Shown: in pieces, positions 1 through 6,462 of the stretch
Layout of the letters: the number at the start of each line of letters is the position of its first letter
Position numbering within the stretch: the stretch's first letter is position 1
The notes under the pieces: model-generated
Told to the model about the DNA's origin: nothing
The model's database searches: none
Seen by the model: the letters and a program-made list of their open reading frames with translations, nothing else
Made by a program: the position numbers and the translations under genes
Source of the DNA: Nonlabens sp.
GTDB taxonomy: Bacteria > Bacteroidota > Bacteroidia > Flavobacteriales > Flavobacteriaceae
Direction of reading: 5' to 3'
Length of the DNA: 7,787 bases
Assembly: GCA_030731685.1 (NCBI GenBank)
Contig: JANQTO010000298.1
Location: 6,879-14,665 of the forward strand

Positions 1-41
1 CTTTAATACTGCTACCTAACGCCAAAGCCTACCTTTCACAA

Positions 42-555
42 ATGAAAAACTACGACATATTTATTTTTGGAACTGGAAATGCTGGTAAGCTTGTTGCAAA
101 ACGCTGTGCTGCAGCTGGTTTTAAGACAGCTATCATAGACAATCGCGAGTATGGTGGCACTTGTTCCCAGCGTGGTTGCAAGTAATCTCGTAGGCAAACC
201 TAGAGAATTAAAAATTCCCGCCATTCCTAGCGTTGTTTTTACCATACCACAATGCGCAACCATAGGATTTACCGAGGAAGAAGCAAAAGAAAAAAAGCTC
301 GATTTTGAAATCATACAAGAAGATGCCAGCGGCTGGTTCAACACAAAACGGATTAACGCGGACGCCTACCGATGGAAAATAATTCTTGACAAAAAAACAG
401 ATTTAATACTTGGAGCACACATCGCGTCACACGAAGCAAACGAGCAAATAAACATGATTGCCATAGCCATGAATGCCCAAATGACCTTCACAAATTTTAA
501 GAGAACCATCTTTACCTACCCGAGTTGGGGAAATGATTTTAAGAGTTATGAGTAA
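42..555 (+). pseudogene. Pyridine nucleotide-disulfide oxidoreductase (glutathione reductase-like flavoprotein), internally deleted and frameshifted
   Basis: An ATG at 42 opens 47 codons ending in TAA at 183-185. They encode the start of an FAD-binding Rossmann fold (GTGNAG, residues 10-15) and the redox disulfide motif GGTCSQRGC (Cys41, Cys46). From about 172, in another frame, the sequence encodes the tail of the same family to the TAA at 553-555: VVASNLVGK, then the dimerisation domain with IPSVVFTIPQCATIGFTEEEA and a YPSWGND end. Intact relatives have roughly 450 residues, so by inference some 280 codons (rest of the FAD domain, the NAD(P) domain, the central domain) are missing and the frames no longer match. 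The C-terminal piece could start at the ATG at 151, but it would lack cofactor sites. The usual His-Pro-Thr...Glu catalytic end is replaced by YPSWGND, as in a sub-branch of the family. An assembly collapse could mimic this deletion. Confidence 0.85.
175..182 (+). other. Probable deletion junction (GTTGCAAG microhomology)
   Basis: The N-terminal and C-terminal reading frames of the broken oxidoreductase meet here. Read as R-G-C-K, the bases fit the natural continuation of the redox motif (family pattern RGCxPKK). Read one frame over as V-V-A-S-N-L, they fit the stretch before the dimerisation domain. The same 8 bases make sense in both, which is what deletion between two copies of GTTGCAAG would leave. 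The ancestral copies cannot be seen in this window, so the mechanism is inferred. Confidence 0.55.
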
Positions 556-568
556 GCGGTAACTACAC

Positions 569-1402
569 CTAATCCTGCATTAACTTCAAAAACGGATTTG
601 TCTTTGCGTTCATCGCACCATGAATCATGATGATTATGGCGAGTATAATCGCAAGCGTTAGTGCAACGTAGCCTATGGTCGTAAACGGCATTCCGTCTAC
701 AGAATCGGTACTTTCTTTATAGCGCATAAAGATTGCAACGAGCGCCCATACACCTACCAGTGCATATTCTCGCATATTGCGGTAATAGACCATCGCCGCG
801 TTTATAATAAAAGCAACTACGAGCATCATGATGGTTACATAAAATTGCGTAACCATTGCTATTTCAAATGCACTGTTTAAGTAAGCAGAAAGATTTGCAA
901 TAGTCGCAACGCTTATCCAACCCGTGTACAAACACAGTGGCCACCATACAAAAGCAATCGTTTTTATGGGCGCATCCCATATTTCCATATCCAGTTTTCT
1001 AACACAAATAAGCAAACTCACTAAAATACCCAGCATACAAAACACCGAAGTCAGTATCATTTCTTCCAGCCAAAAAGCGACCCATACGGTACAAAAAACA
1101 TTGGCTATTAAAAACCAAGGCGCCGTTGTTTTCACAAAATCTGTGCGGTAGTCAGGTTGCTTGTTAGATTCCGCTTTCGCGAAAGCGAGAACAACACCAA
1201 ACACCCCAAAAGCTAAAAGCATGAGAAAAATAAGTCCCCAAATGCTGAACGCGTAACTCGCTGGCGTGAACAAGTTGCCGTACTCAGCACTGAGCTCACC
1301 GACGTTTTTACCGTTAAAGTTTCCCGTGTTTGCATAACCGTTCCATGCGATTAAAATAATAACGCTCAATAAATTGAGTACCGAATATATTTTTGTTTTC
1401 AT
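569..1402 (-). CDS. Multi-spanning membrane protein, TspO-related 'tryptophan-rich sensory protein' type
   Basis: This 277-residue protein is strongly hydrophobic, with about seven or eight likely membrane segments (roughly residues 5-22, 48-75, 95-113, 116-133, 147-170, 183-206, 214-228 and 243-263). Trp-rich and aromatic motifs (FTPASYAFSIWGLIF at 45-59; FVWWPLCLYTGWISVATIANL at 151-171) are the reason for placing it with the larger relatives of TspO/MBR, which are usually annotated as tryptophan-rich sensory proteins. True TspO has five helices and about 160 residues, so ligand binding cannot be transferred to this protein. Residues 73-77 (AFAKA), in the loop after the second hydrophobic block, are encoded by a palindromic repeat also found between genes at 4006. 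The ATG at 1402 is followed at once by a hydrophobic segment and is a convincing start. The gene lies 53 bp downstream of pdeM on the same strand and converges with the pseudogene, with only 13 bp between their stops. Function unknown. Confidence 0.8.
   Translation of the reverse strand: MKTKIYSVLNLLSVIILIAWNGYANTGNFNGKNVGELSAEYGNLFTPASYAFSIWGLIFLMLLAFGVFGVVLAFAKAESNKQPDYRTDFVKTTAPWFLIANVFCTVWVAFWLEEMILTSVFCMLGILVSLLICVRKLDMEIWDAPIKTIAFVWWPLCLYTGWISVATIANLSAYLNSAFEIAMVTQFYVTIMMLVVAFIINAAMVYYRNMREYALVGVWALVAIFMRYKESTDSVDGMPFTTIGYVALTLAIILAIIIMIHGAMNAKTNPFLKLMQD
1172..1187. repeat. 16-bp perfect palindrome CGCTTTCGCGAAAGCG, intragenic copy
   Basis: The halves CGCTTTCG and CGAAAGCG are exact reverse complements. 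The element sits in frame in the TspO-like membrane protein gene and encodes Ala73-Phe-Ala-Lys-Ala77, just past a hydrophobic segment. The same 16 bases occur at 4008-4023 between genes, so protein coding alone does not explain it. It is probably one member of a dispersed family. Confidence 0.85.
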
Positions 1403-1421
1403 GCCTTAAAAATAAGGGCAT
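1401..1421 (-). promoter_or_regulatory. Hairpin overlapping the start codon of the TspO-like gene
   Basis: The arms ATGCCTTA (1401-1408) and TAAGGGCAT (1413-1421) pair over eight base pairs with one bulged base and an AAAA loop on the plus strand. In the minus-strand mRNA the first two bases of the start codon lie at the end of the 3' arm, so the stem could limit ribosome access. It is not a good terminator for pdeM: no T run follows it on that strand, although on the plus strand it is followed by TTTT. It may be fortuitous in AT-rich sequence. Confidence 0.35.
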
Positions 1422-1428
1422 TTTGACG

Positions 1429-1436
1429 CAAAACTA
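1429..1436 (-). promoter_or_regulatory. Candidate Bacteroidetes -7 element (TAGTTTTG) for the TspO-like gene
   Basis: Read on the minus strand, the sequence is TAGTTTTG, a full match to the Bacteroidetes sigma-ABfr -7 consensus TAnnTTTG. Transcription would start a few bases downstream, about 20-25 nt before the ATG. The partner -33 TTTG is not clear: the nearest candidate is GTTTAG, only about 12 bases upstream. One consensus box is weak evidence, and co-transcription from pdeM is also possible. Confidence 0.3.
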
Positions 1437-1455
1437 TTAAAGCCCTGCTAAACTT

Positions 1456-2124
1456 TTAAGAATGCTTAAGAGCAACCACTTCTTCACCAGCTATTACAAA
1501 AACCGTGTCTGTTTTTTGAGGTTTGAGAACATATGTTCCTGTAAAATCACCAAAAGCCGCAAGAATCATCCCAGTAGGTTTTGCAAAAAAGCAGGCTAGT
1601 TTTAAGCGCTGTTTTCCAGCACCACGCAGTGAAACCGATGGATGCACATGACCTGCGATATTAAATTTGCCAGGTATCTCTTCGGGATGATGGGTAAGCA
1701 CCAAAGAACCCATATGCAGGGCGTCCACTGTCTTTATTCCTAGCTTTTCAAATTGAGTTCTGGCAATCACATCGTGGTTACCCATGACGAGTACGATATC
1801 TATTTCCTGCATGCGTACCCATTGTTCAAAAAAGTGCCACTCGGCATTTACATATGAATGAAACAAATCTCCCAAAAACCAAAGTCTAGACGGTTGGAAC
1901 AATGCGATAAGTTCGTTTAGTTTATCATACTCCGCATCGTCTGCCTGCGTGGGAACGGCCATACCGTGCTTGCGGAAATGAGCGCTTTTTCCTAGGTGTA
2001 CATCTGCAAGCAGCAGCGCATCCTGTTCTATCCAATAAAGCGCACCATAATGGTGTAATTTAAAAGTCTGGCCGTAAAGTTCTGTTTCTAAAAAAAGCAC
2101 AGCGCAAGGTACTCCATGCAGCAT
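1456..2124 (-). CDS. pdeM: Calcineurin-like metallophosphoesterase, ligase-associated DNA damage response endonuclease PdeM
   Basis: This 222-residue protein has the complete metal-binding motif set of the calcineurin-like phosphoesterase fold: DVHLGK (Asp41, His43), GDLFH (Asp86), GNHD (115-118), His145/His146 and GHVHP (His159, His161). The stretch ADVHLGKSAHFRKHG, together with the short length, identifies the PdeM family. Those genes usually sit beside an ATP-dependent DNA ligase, a DEXH helicase and an exonuclease in a DNA repair cluster. None of these partners is in this window, so here it stands apart from the usual cluster. A cytoplasmic phosphodiesterase/nuclease role is inferred from the family. 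The N-terminus is about ten residues longer than I expect before DVHLGK; a GTG at 2098-2100 (Val9), with GGAG 11 bases upstream, is an alternative start. The gene is divergent from the P-II gene and lies upstream of the TspO-like gene on the same strand. Confidence 0.85.
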   Translation of the reverse strand: MLHGVPCAVLFLETELYGQTFKLHHYGALYWIEQDALLLADVHLGKSAHFRKHGMAVPTQADDAEYDKLNELIALFQPSRLWFLGDLFHSYVNAEWHFFEQWVRMQEIDIVLVMGNHDVIARTQFEKLGIKTVDALHMGSLVLTHHPEEIPGKFNIAGHVHPSVSLRGAGKQRLKLACFFAKPTGMILAAFGDFTGTYVLKPQKTDTVFVIAGEEVVALKHS

Positions 2125-2213
2125 AAAAGTACTAACGGAACCTAATATTTAAGCATGGTCGCTATACATAGAAAGGCGTAACAAAAATGTATATTTTTAC
2201 CATAAATAGAAAA

Positions 2214-2238
2214 TAACCCCATTTTACATAGGGTTAAT
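2214..2238. promoter_or_regulatory. Operator-like element, distal copy (TAACCC-N11-GGGTTA)
   Basis: TAACCC at 2214-2219 and GGGTTA at 2231-2236 are exact inverted arms around an 11-nt AT-rich spacer. The right half, ATAGGGTTAAT (2228-2238), recurs exactly at 2281-2291. The arrangement CCCC-N10-GGGTTAAT is the same in both copies. Position in the divergent region between pdeM and the P-II/ammonium channel genes suggests a binding site for a dimeric transcription factor, perhaps nitrogen-responsive. The identity of the factor is unknown. Confidence 0.5.
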
Positions 2239-2266
2239 TAATATAAAAACACCTATTTGTAACAAT

Positions 2267-2291
2267 TTACCCCTAAAATTATAGGGTTAAT
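2267..2291. promoter_or_regulatory. Operator-like element, proximal copy (CCCC-N10-GGGTTAAT)
   Basis: CCCC (2270-2273), ten AT-only bases and GGGTTAAT (2284-2291) repeat the pattern of the element 53 bp upstream. An inner inverted repeat, CCCTA (2271-2275) / TAGGG (2282-2286), gives dyad symmetry. The element lies 44 bp before the P-II start codon, so a bound protein could affect RNA polymerase directly. The 53-bp offset is close to five helical turns, which would place both sites on the same DNA face. Confidence 0.5.
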
Positions 2292-2292
2292 A

Positions 2293-2310
2293 TAGTTTTT
2301 AATAGATTTA
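2293..2310 (+). promoter_or_regulatory. Candidate -7 region for the P-II/ammonium channel operon
   Basis: TAGTTTTT (2293-2300) and TAGATTTA (2303-2310) each miss the Bacteroidetes TAnnTTTG box only at the last base, 25-40 bp before the P-II start. A TTTA at 2266-2269 could act as the -33 element for the first, which would put the proximal operator inside the promoter spacer. Neither match is exact. Confidence 0.25.
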
Positions 2311-2334
2311 CGATCTACTAGCATCAGATAGCAC

Positions 2335-2673
2335 ATGAAAAAAATTGAAGCAATTATTAGAAAATCCAAATTTTCTACCGTTAAAAAGGCGCTACATGAG
2401 GTAGGCGTAAATTTTCTCACGTACTGGGACGTAACCGGTCTAGGCAATGAGCAAGTAGGTCATGTTTATCGTGGTGTGAGTTACAGTACGAGTGACATCC
2501 AGCGACGTTATCTATCCATCGTGGTCAATGATGATTTTGAGCAAATTACGATTGACACCATATTAAAAGCGGCTGCTACAGGTGACGTGGGCGACGGTAA
2601 AATATTTGTTTCTCAAATCGATGAAGTTTACCGCATACGCACTGGCGAGCAAGGCGGCGAAACGCTTAAATAA
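2335..2673 (+). CDS. glnK: P-II family nitrogen regulatory protein (GlnK/GlnB type)
   Basis: At 112 residues, this is the standard P-II length. It begins MKKIEAIIR and ends with the family's RIRTGE (100-105). The B-loop nucleotide site is TGDVGDGKIF, at about 82-91. The T-loop carries YRGVSY, with Tyr50 at the position of the uridylylated Tyr51 of E. coli GlnB; Gln40 probably corresponds to the 2-oxoglutarate-linked Gln39. The rest of the T-loop departs from the enterobacterial form: the VDFLPK segment is replaced by TSDIQRR, with Arg57 at the Lys58 position, and the loop is one residue shorter overall. P-II trimers bind ATP/ADP and 2-oxoglutarate in the cytoplasm and block AmtB through the T-loop. 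An ammonium channel gene begins 18 bp downstream, so the GlnK role is the likely one. The start ATG has no Shine-Dalgarno sequence. Confidence 0.93.
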   Translation: MKKIEAIIRKSKFSTVKKALHEVGVNFLTYWDVTGLGNEQVGHVYRGVSYSTSDIQRRYLSIVVNDDFEQITIDTILKAAATGDVGDGKIFVSQIDEVYRIRTGEQGGETLK

Positions 2674-2691
2674 AAACACATTACACGACTT

Positions 2692-3936
2692 ATGAATACT
2701 GATTTACTGACAACAAATAATGTGTGGATGATGATTTGTACCGCACTGGTATTTTTTATGCATTTAGGGTTTTCCCTGCTGGAAATAGGTCTTACAAGGC
2801 AAAAAAATACACTGAACATCCTGTTCAAGAATATTTTCATTATTTGCACGGGACTCTTACTTTATAGTATCGTGGGTTTTAACCTCATGTATCCAGGCTT
2901 TGAAAAAGATGCGCTGGGAATATTTGGATTCAGTGGTTTCGGGCTTGATGCTCCCATGGTTCATGGCAGCCTAGATTTAAGTTATAACGCTGGATATACC
3001 TATTATACCGACTTCCTATTTCAAGGAATGTTTGCAGCTACAGCGGCAACTATCGTTTCGGGAGCGGTTGCAGAGCGCATGAAAATAGGCGCTTTTATGA
3101 TTTTTTCGATAATCTACGTGGGTTTTGTATATCCTCTAGCAGGCTCATGGAAATGGGGTGGCGGCTTTTTACAGACGCTGGAAACACCGTTTTATGATTT
3201 TGCAGGCTCTACGCTTGTGCACTCCGTAGGCGGTTGGGCAGCAGTCGTCGCCGTGTGTCTTTTAGGTCCTAGGATTGGAAAGTTCAAGGACGGAAAACTA
3301 CAGGCAATTCCAGGTCATAATGTGCCACTTGCGACAGCTGGCGTGCTCATTTTGTGGTTGGGCTGGTTTGGCTTTAACGGCGGTTCTGTCCTGTCTGCAG
3401 ACCCTACGCTTACATCGCTCACCTTGGTAACTACATCGCTCGCTGCTGCAACAGGTGGTGTGATTGCCGCGATGCTATCAACACTACTCTATAAAAACAT
3501 GGACCTTACCATGTTTCTCAATGGTATTTTAGGTGGACTAGTAGGCATTACTGCAGGAGCCGATGTGATGTCGCCCATGGACGCAGTCGCTATTGGTGGA
3601 ATTGCGGGCGCCATTATAGTTTTTGGAATAGCGCTTATAGATAAACTCAAATTAGACGACCCTGTGGGTGCCATTGCAGTACATCTTATTTGCGGTGTTT
3701 GGGGCACGCTGGCAGTTGGAATATTTGGGAAACTAGGCGGGTTTGACCAATTCCTAAGTCAGTTAATAGGAATCACCGTGTATGCGCTATTCTGTTCATT
3801 TACAGCTTTTTTGATTTTGTTTACGCTCAAGAAAACAATGGGCTTGCGCGTTTCAGAACGTGAGGAGCTAGAAGGTTTGGACGCTCACGAACATGGTATG
3901 GATGCTTATCCAGATTTTAGGCTGAATGAACATTAA
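2692..3936 (+). CDS. amtB: Ammonium transporter (Amt/AmtB family channel)
   Basis: This 414-residue inner-membrane protein has about eleven hydrophobic segments and the full Amt signature set. The pore twin histidines are His177 (in DFAGSTLVH, preceded by Asp169) and His331 (in DDPVGAIAVH). The gate phenylalanines are Phe110 in DFLFQGMFA and Phe228 in WFGFNGG. The recruitment-site Trp corresponds to Trp155 in WKWGGGF. The Amt family moves ammonium as NH3 plus H+ through a homotrimer. The cytoplasmic tail (about 380-414, with REELEGLDAHEHG) is the conserved C-terminal region that couples subunits and contacts P-II. The first hydrophobic segment begins around residue 11, with no long cleavable signal peptide. 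The gene is the second of a P-II/amt pair, and its start ATG lies 18 bp after the P-II stop. Nothing appears broken. Confidence 0.96.
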   Translation: MNTDLLTTNNVWMMICTALVFFMHLGFSLLEIGLTRQKNTLNILFKNIFIICTGLLLYSIVGFNLMYPGFEKDALGIFGFSGFGLDAPMVHGSLDLSYNAGYTYYTDFLFQGMFAATAATIVSGAVAERMKIGAFMIFSIIYVGFVYPLAGSWKWGGGFLQTLETPFYDFAGSTLVHSVGGWAAVVAVCLLGPRIGKFKDGKLQAIPGHNVPLATAGVLILWLGWFGFNGGSVLSADPTLTSLTLVTTSLAAATGGVIAAMLSTLLYKNMDLTMFLNGILGGLVGITAGADVMSPMDAVAIGGIAGAIIVFGIALIDKLKLDDPVGAIAVHLICGVWGTLAVGIFGKLGGFDQFLSQLIGITVYALFCSFTAFLILFTLKKTMGLRVSEREELEGLDAHEHGMDAYPDFRLNEH

Positions 3937-4005
3937 GGCTTGCTGTTAAAGCTAGGAAATAAGTTCTGTAAACTGTGCTATTGGGGTGCAATGGGGTTTG
4001 GTTTA

Positions 4006-4025
4006 TTCGCTTTCGCGAAAGCGAA
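4006..4025. repeat. 20-bp perfect palindrome, intergenic copy
   Basis: The CGCTTTCGCGAAAGCG core (4008-4023) is extended by TT/AA to a 20-bp perfect palindrome. It lies between the converging ends of the ammonium channel and TonB receptor genes, 69 bp after one stop and 31 bp after the other. It could fold as a hairpin in transcripts from either side, but no T tract follows on either strand, so it is not a standard intrinsic terminator. The same core occurs inside a coding sequence at 1172-1187. The rest of this 120-bp gap holds nothing I recognise. Confidence 0.8.
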
Positions 4026-4056
4026 ACATATCAAAAAACAGTACATTATCAATAGC

Positions 4057-6462
4057 CTAGAACGTGTAATTAACCGCAAGAATAAGATTGCGCCCAGCTG
4101 CTGAAACACCCGAAGAATAGGTTCTATAACGCTGGTCCGTAATATTTTCTAGTATAGCGGTCGCTGTTACGTTACTGTTAATGGCATATTGCGACCTCAA
4201 GTTAAGCGTGTACCATCGCGGCGCATACGGGTTGCCGTCACCATCGAGTGCATAAAGGTATGGACGCTCCTGCTGCTCTGGTGCTAGGTCGTTAAAATCA
4301 AATTGCGCGGCAAATTGAGTAAATGCATCTAGTTTCAAATTGCCATTTTTATAAACAAGGTGCGCATCGCCAAAGGCTGGAGCGACATGTCTCACAGGCA
4401 AGGTAGTTCCGTCATCCTCGTGCTGCTCACCCTGCAACCATGAGTAGTGTGCCACGAGCTGCAACTGGGATGTAATGTCATAATTCATGGCAACCTCAAC
4501 TCCATAAATAGTAGAATCCTCTACATTTTGAATGGCCTGCACACGACGTAAATCACCATTATATTGTATAAATTCCTGACCGTTTAAGTTAAAATCTCTA
4601 GGAACAAGTGCGTCCTTCAAAAAAGTATAGTAGGCAGATACATCAACAGTAAAAGCGTCAGACTGTTTGAATTTAACACCTATCTCGCCGTTATAACTAT
4701 ACTCTGACTCTAGGTTGGGATTAGGAACAATAAGCGTTCCCGGAGTAGGGTCAAAAATCTTGCCTACGTCATCTACATTAGGTGCTCTAAACGCCGTACT
4801 TGCATTTGCACGCAATTCCCAGTGGTCGCTAGGCAAATATGAAAGACCGATTCCACCGGTTAGCGCTCCCGTATTTATAGAAGCTGTTTCAAAAGGAAAA
4901 TTAAAGAACGTATTATCGAAAGTTGCATCCAGCCATATATGATTATAACGCAAACCTGCCTGTAAGGTCATATTATCCTGTAGGCTCCACTGGTATTTTG
5001 CATAACCAGCTAGGGAACGCCACGATGAACCATCAGGATACCTAGATGGCGCTGCGGTTGCCGTTCCGTCAGTGATATTTGTCTCCTTTCCTATGGAATT
5101 CACACGATTGTGCAGAAACTCAACGCCATAATAAAGAATGTTGTTTTCACGGTTGTAACGCTCAAAGTCGGCTGAAGTGGAGAACACATTCACACGCTCG
5201 TCTGTCTCGAGCAATGTTTCACTTTGAAAATTGCGGTCGTTTCTTCCTTCTTCAAACTGCTGGTAGGCCTGAGTGAAAACGGCTTTATCGTACAATTTAC
5301 CATTTCCTCTATGCGATACATTTGTATGGAGCATGAGCCAAGTCTGTGGTCCGTAATACCACTCGGCACTTCTAGGATTGCCATTATCCCGAAATCTATT
5401 AAGGGAATCGTAACGGTCTACGTCTCCAGTCGCACTATAAATTACACCTAGATTATATTCCCAGCGCTGGTTAGGTTTAAAGCTAAATTTTTGCAATAGA
5501 TTAAGTTGGTCATAACCTGTAGGTCGCTGTATTAATGGATTATCATTATCTATTATAACGTCCATCCCATCTTCTCTACCTGCAAAACGCGGACGCAAAT
5601 AATCGTCTGGACCGTGCGAGCCTTGTCGCAAATCATCAAAGAAATTAGCACTTATACTTGTGGCCGAAGCAAATGTTTTAGTTCCCACATTAAATGACGC
5701 ATGTGCTGTGTTCTCATTATTTGCCGTAGCATAGCGCGCAAGTAATCTACCCGATATCGCAGTACTATCTTGTGAAAAACGTGGTTTCAAGGTGTAAAAG
5801 TTCATTACTCCACCTATCGCATCACTACCATAAACAACACCGCCAGGCCCTAAAATCACCTCGGTACGCTCGACGCTCAATGGATCTATAGAAATGATAT
5901 TTTGCAAGTTTCCCGACCTAAAGATGGCGGTATTCATGCGCACACCGTCTACGGTGATAAGTAATCTATTTGTTGAAAAGCCACGTATTAAAGGACTACC
6001 ACCACCTTGCTGACTTTTTTGTATAAATACCTGACCAGACTGTTGTAATAAGTCTGCACTTGTTTGTGGGTTTGCAGTGAGTATATCTTCTGTACTTTGT
6101 GAAAATATGCGTTGTGGAATGTCTTGCCTGCGCTGCTTGAATTTTGAGGCCGATATAATAATAGGGTCAAAATTTTGGGATTCTGGCGATAGGAATAGAA
6201 TATTGTTTTGAGAAAGTAGCTTTTGCTTCGTTACACGTGCCTTTTTAAATCCCAGCACCTGAAAATAGATGACATCAATAGGGTCAAATTTATCAATGTT
6301 CACCTCACCATTCAAATTTGTGATGGCACTGATTCTTTTGGTCCTATTATAAACAGAAACTGACGGAATAGGCTCATCTGTCACTGGGTTTAGAACTATA
6401 ATTTCCTGTGCTGTCGTTGAAAACGCTACTAGTAGCAAAAGAATGCAAAGAAAATTTTTCAT
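4057..6462 (-). CDS. TonB-dependent outer-membrane receptor, haem/haemoglobin receptor-like
   Basis: This 801-residue protein has, in order, a signal peptide (about 1-19, cleavage after TAQ), a short carboxypeptidase-regulatory-like domain (about 20-95), a possible TonB-box stretch (DPIIISASK, 99-107), a plug domain (about 112-228) with SPLIRGFSTNRLLITVDGVRM and GPGGVVYGSDAIGG, and a beta-barrel ending in the terminal strand LILAVNYTF with a final Phe. TonB/ExbBD energy drives uptake across the outer membrane. The barrel has FRAP (558-561) and NPNL (581-584), boxes typical of haem/haemoglobin receptors, and the plug stretch MNTAIFRSGNLQNI also resembles that group. However, no His lies between the boxes, where haem receptors usually have one. 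The substrate is therefore uncertain: haem, a siderophore or another ligand. The ATG overlaps the recO stop (ATGA), implying translational coupling. The gene is last in its operon and no Fur-like box was found. Confidence 0.93.
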   Translation of the reverse strand: MKNFLCILLLLVAFSTTAQEIIVLNPVTDEPIPSVSVYNRTKRISAITNLNGEVNIDKFDPIDVIYFQVLGFKKARVTKQKLLSQNNILFLSPESQNFDPIIISASKFKQRRQDIPQRIFSQSTEDILTANPQTSADLLQQSGQVFIQKSQQGGGSPLIRGFSTNRLLITVDGVRMNTAIFRSGNLQNIISIDPLSVERTEVILGPGGVVYGSDAIGGVMNFYTLKPRFSQDSTAISGRLLARYATANNENTAHASFNVGTKTFASATSISANFFDDLRQGSHGPDDYLRPRFAGREDGMDVIIDNDNPLIQRPTGYDQLNLLQKFSFKPNQRWEYNLGVIYSATGDVDRYDSLNRFRDNGNPRSAEWYYGPQTWLMLHTNVSHRGNGKLYDKAVFTQAYQQFEEGRNDRNFQSETLLETDERVNVFSTSADFERYNRENNILYYGVEFLHNRVNSIGKETNITDGTATAAPSRYPDGSSWRSLAGYAKYQWSLQDNMTLQAGLRYNHIWLDATFDNTFFNFPFETASINTGALTGGIGLSYLPSDHWELRANASTAFRAPNVDDVGKIFDPTPGTLIVPNPNLESEYSYNGEIGVKFKQSDAFTVDVSAYYTFLKDALVPRDFNLNGQEFIQYNGDLRRVQAIQNVEDSTIYGVEVAMNYDITSQLQLVAHYSWLQGEQHEDDGTTLPVRHVAPAFGDAHLVYKNGNLKLDAFTQFAAQFDFNDLAPEQQERPYLYALDGDGNPYAPRWYTLNLRSQYAINSNVTATAILENITDQRYRTYSSGVSAAGRNLILAVNYTF

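Noticed and set aside
1..41. Promoter for the oxidoreductase (TACCTTTC near 31-38)
   Set aside because: It deviates from TAnnTTTG and would place the transcription start at or past the ATG; too little upstream sequence is visible to judge.
36..344. Antisense open frame across the broken oxidoreductase, and similar short antisense frames inside amtB and the TonB receptor
   Set aside because: They lie opposite clear coding sequence, have no recognisable domain and look like shadows of the real genes.
42..555. Programmed frameshift rather than pseudogene
   Set aside because: A frameshift would not restore the missing several hundred residues of the FAD and NAD(P) domains, so the protein could not be functional.
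2183..2198. AT-rich inverted repeat AAAAAT-GTAT-ATTTTT in the pdeM/P-II intergenic region
   Set aside because: It is made only of A/T arms in AT-rich DNA, is not repeated elsewhere in the window and fits chance; I give it no role.
3981..3999. Short direct G-rich repeat (TTGGGG / ATGGGG) in the convergent intergenic region
   Set aside because: Only two copies of about five matching bases; too short to support a repeat or a G-quadruplex.
4006..4040. Intrinsic terminator for the ammonium channel or receptor operon
   Set aside because: The hairpin is perfect, but no run of T follows it on either strand, and the same core occurs inside a gene.
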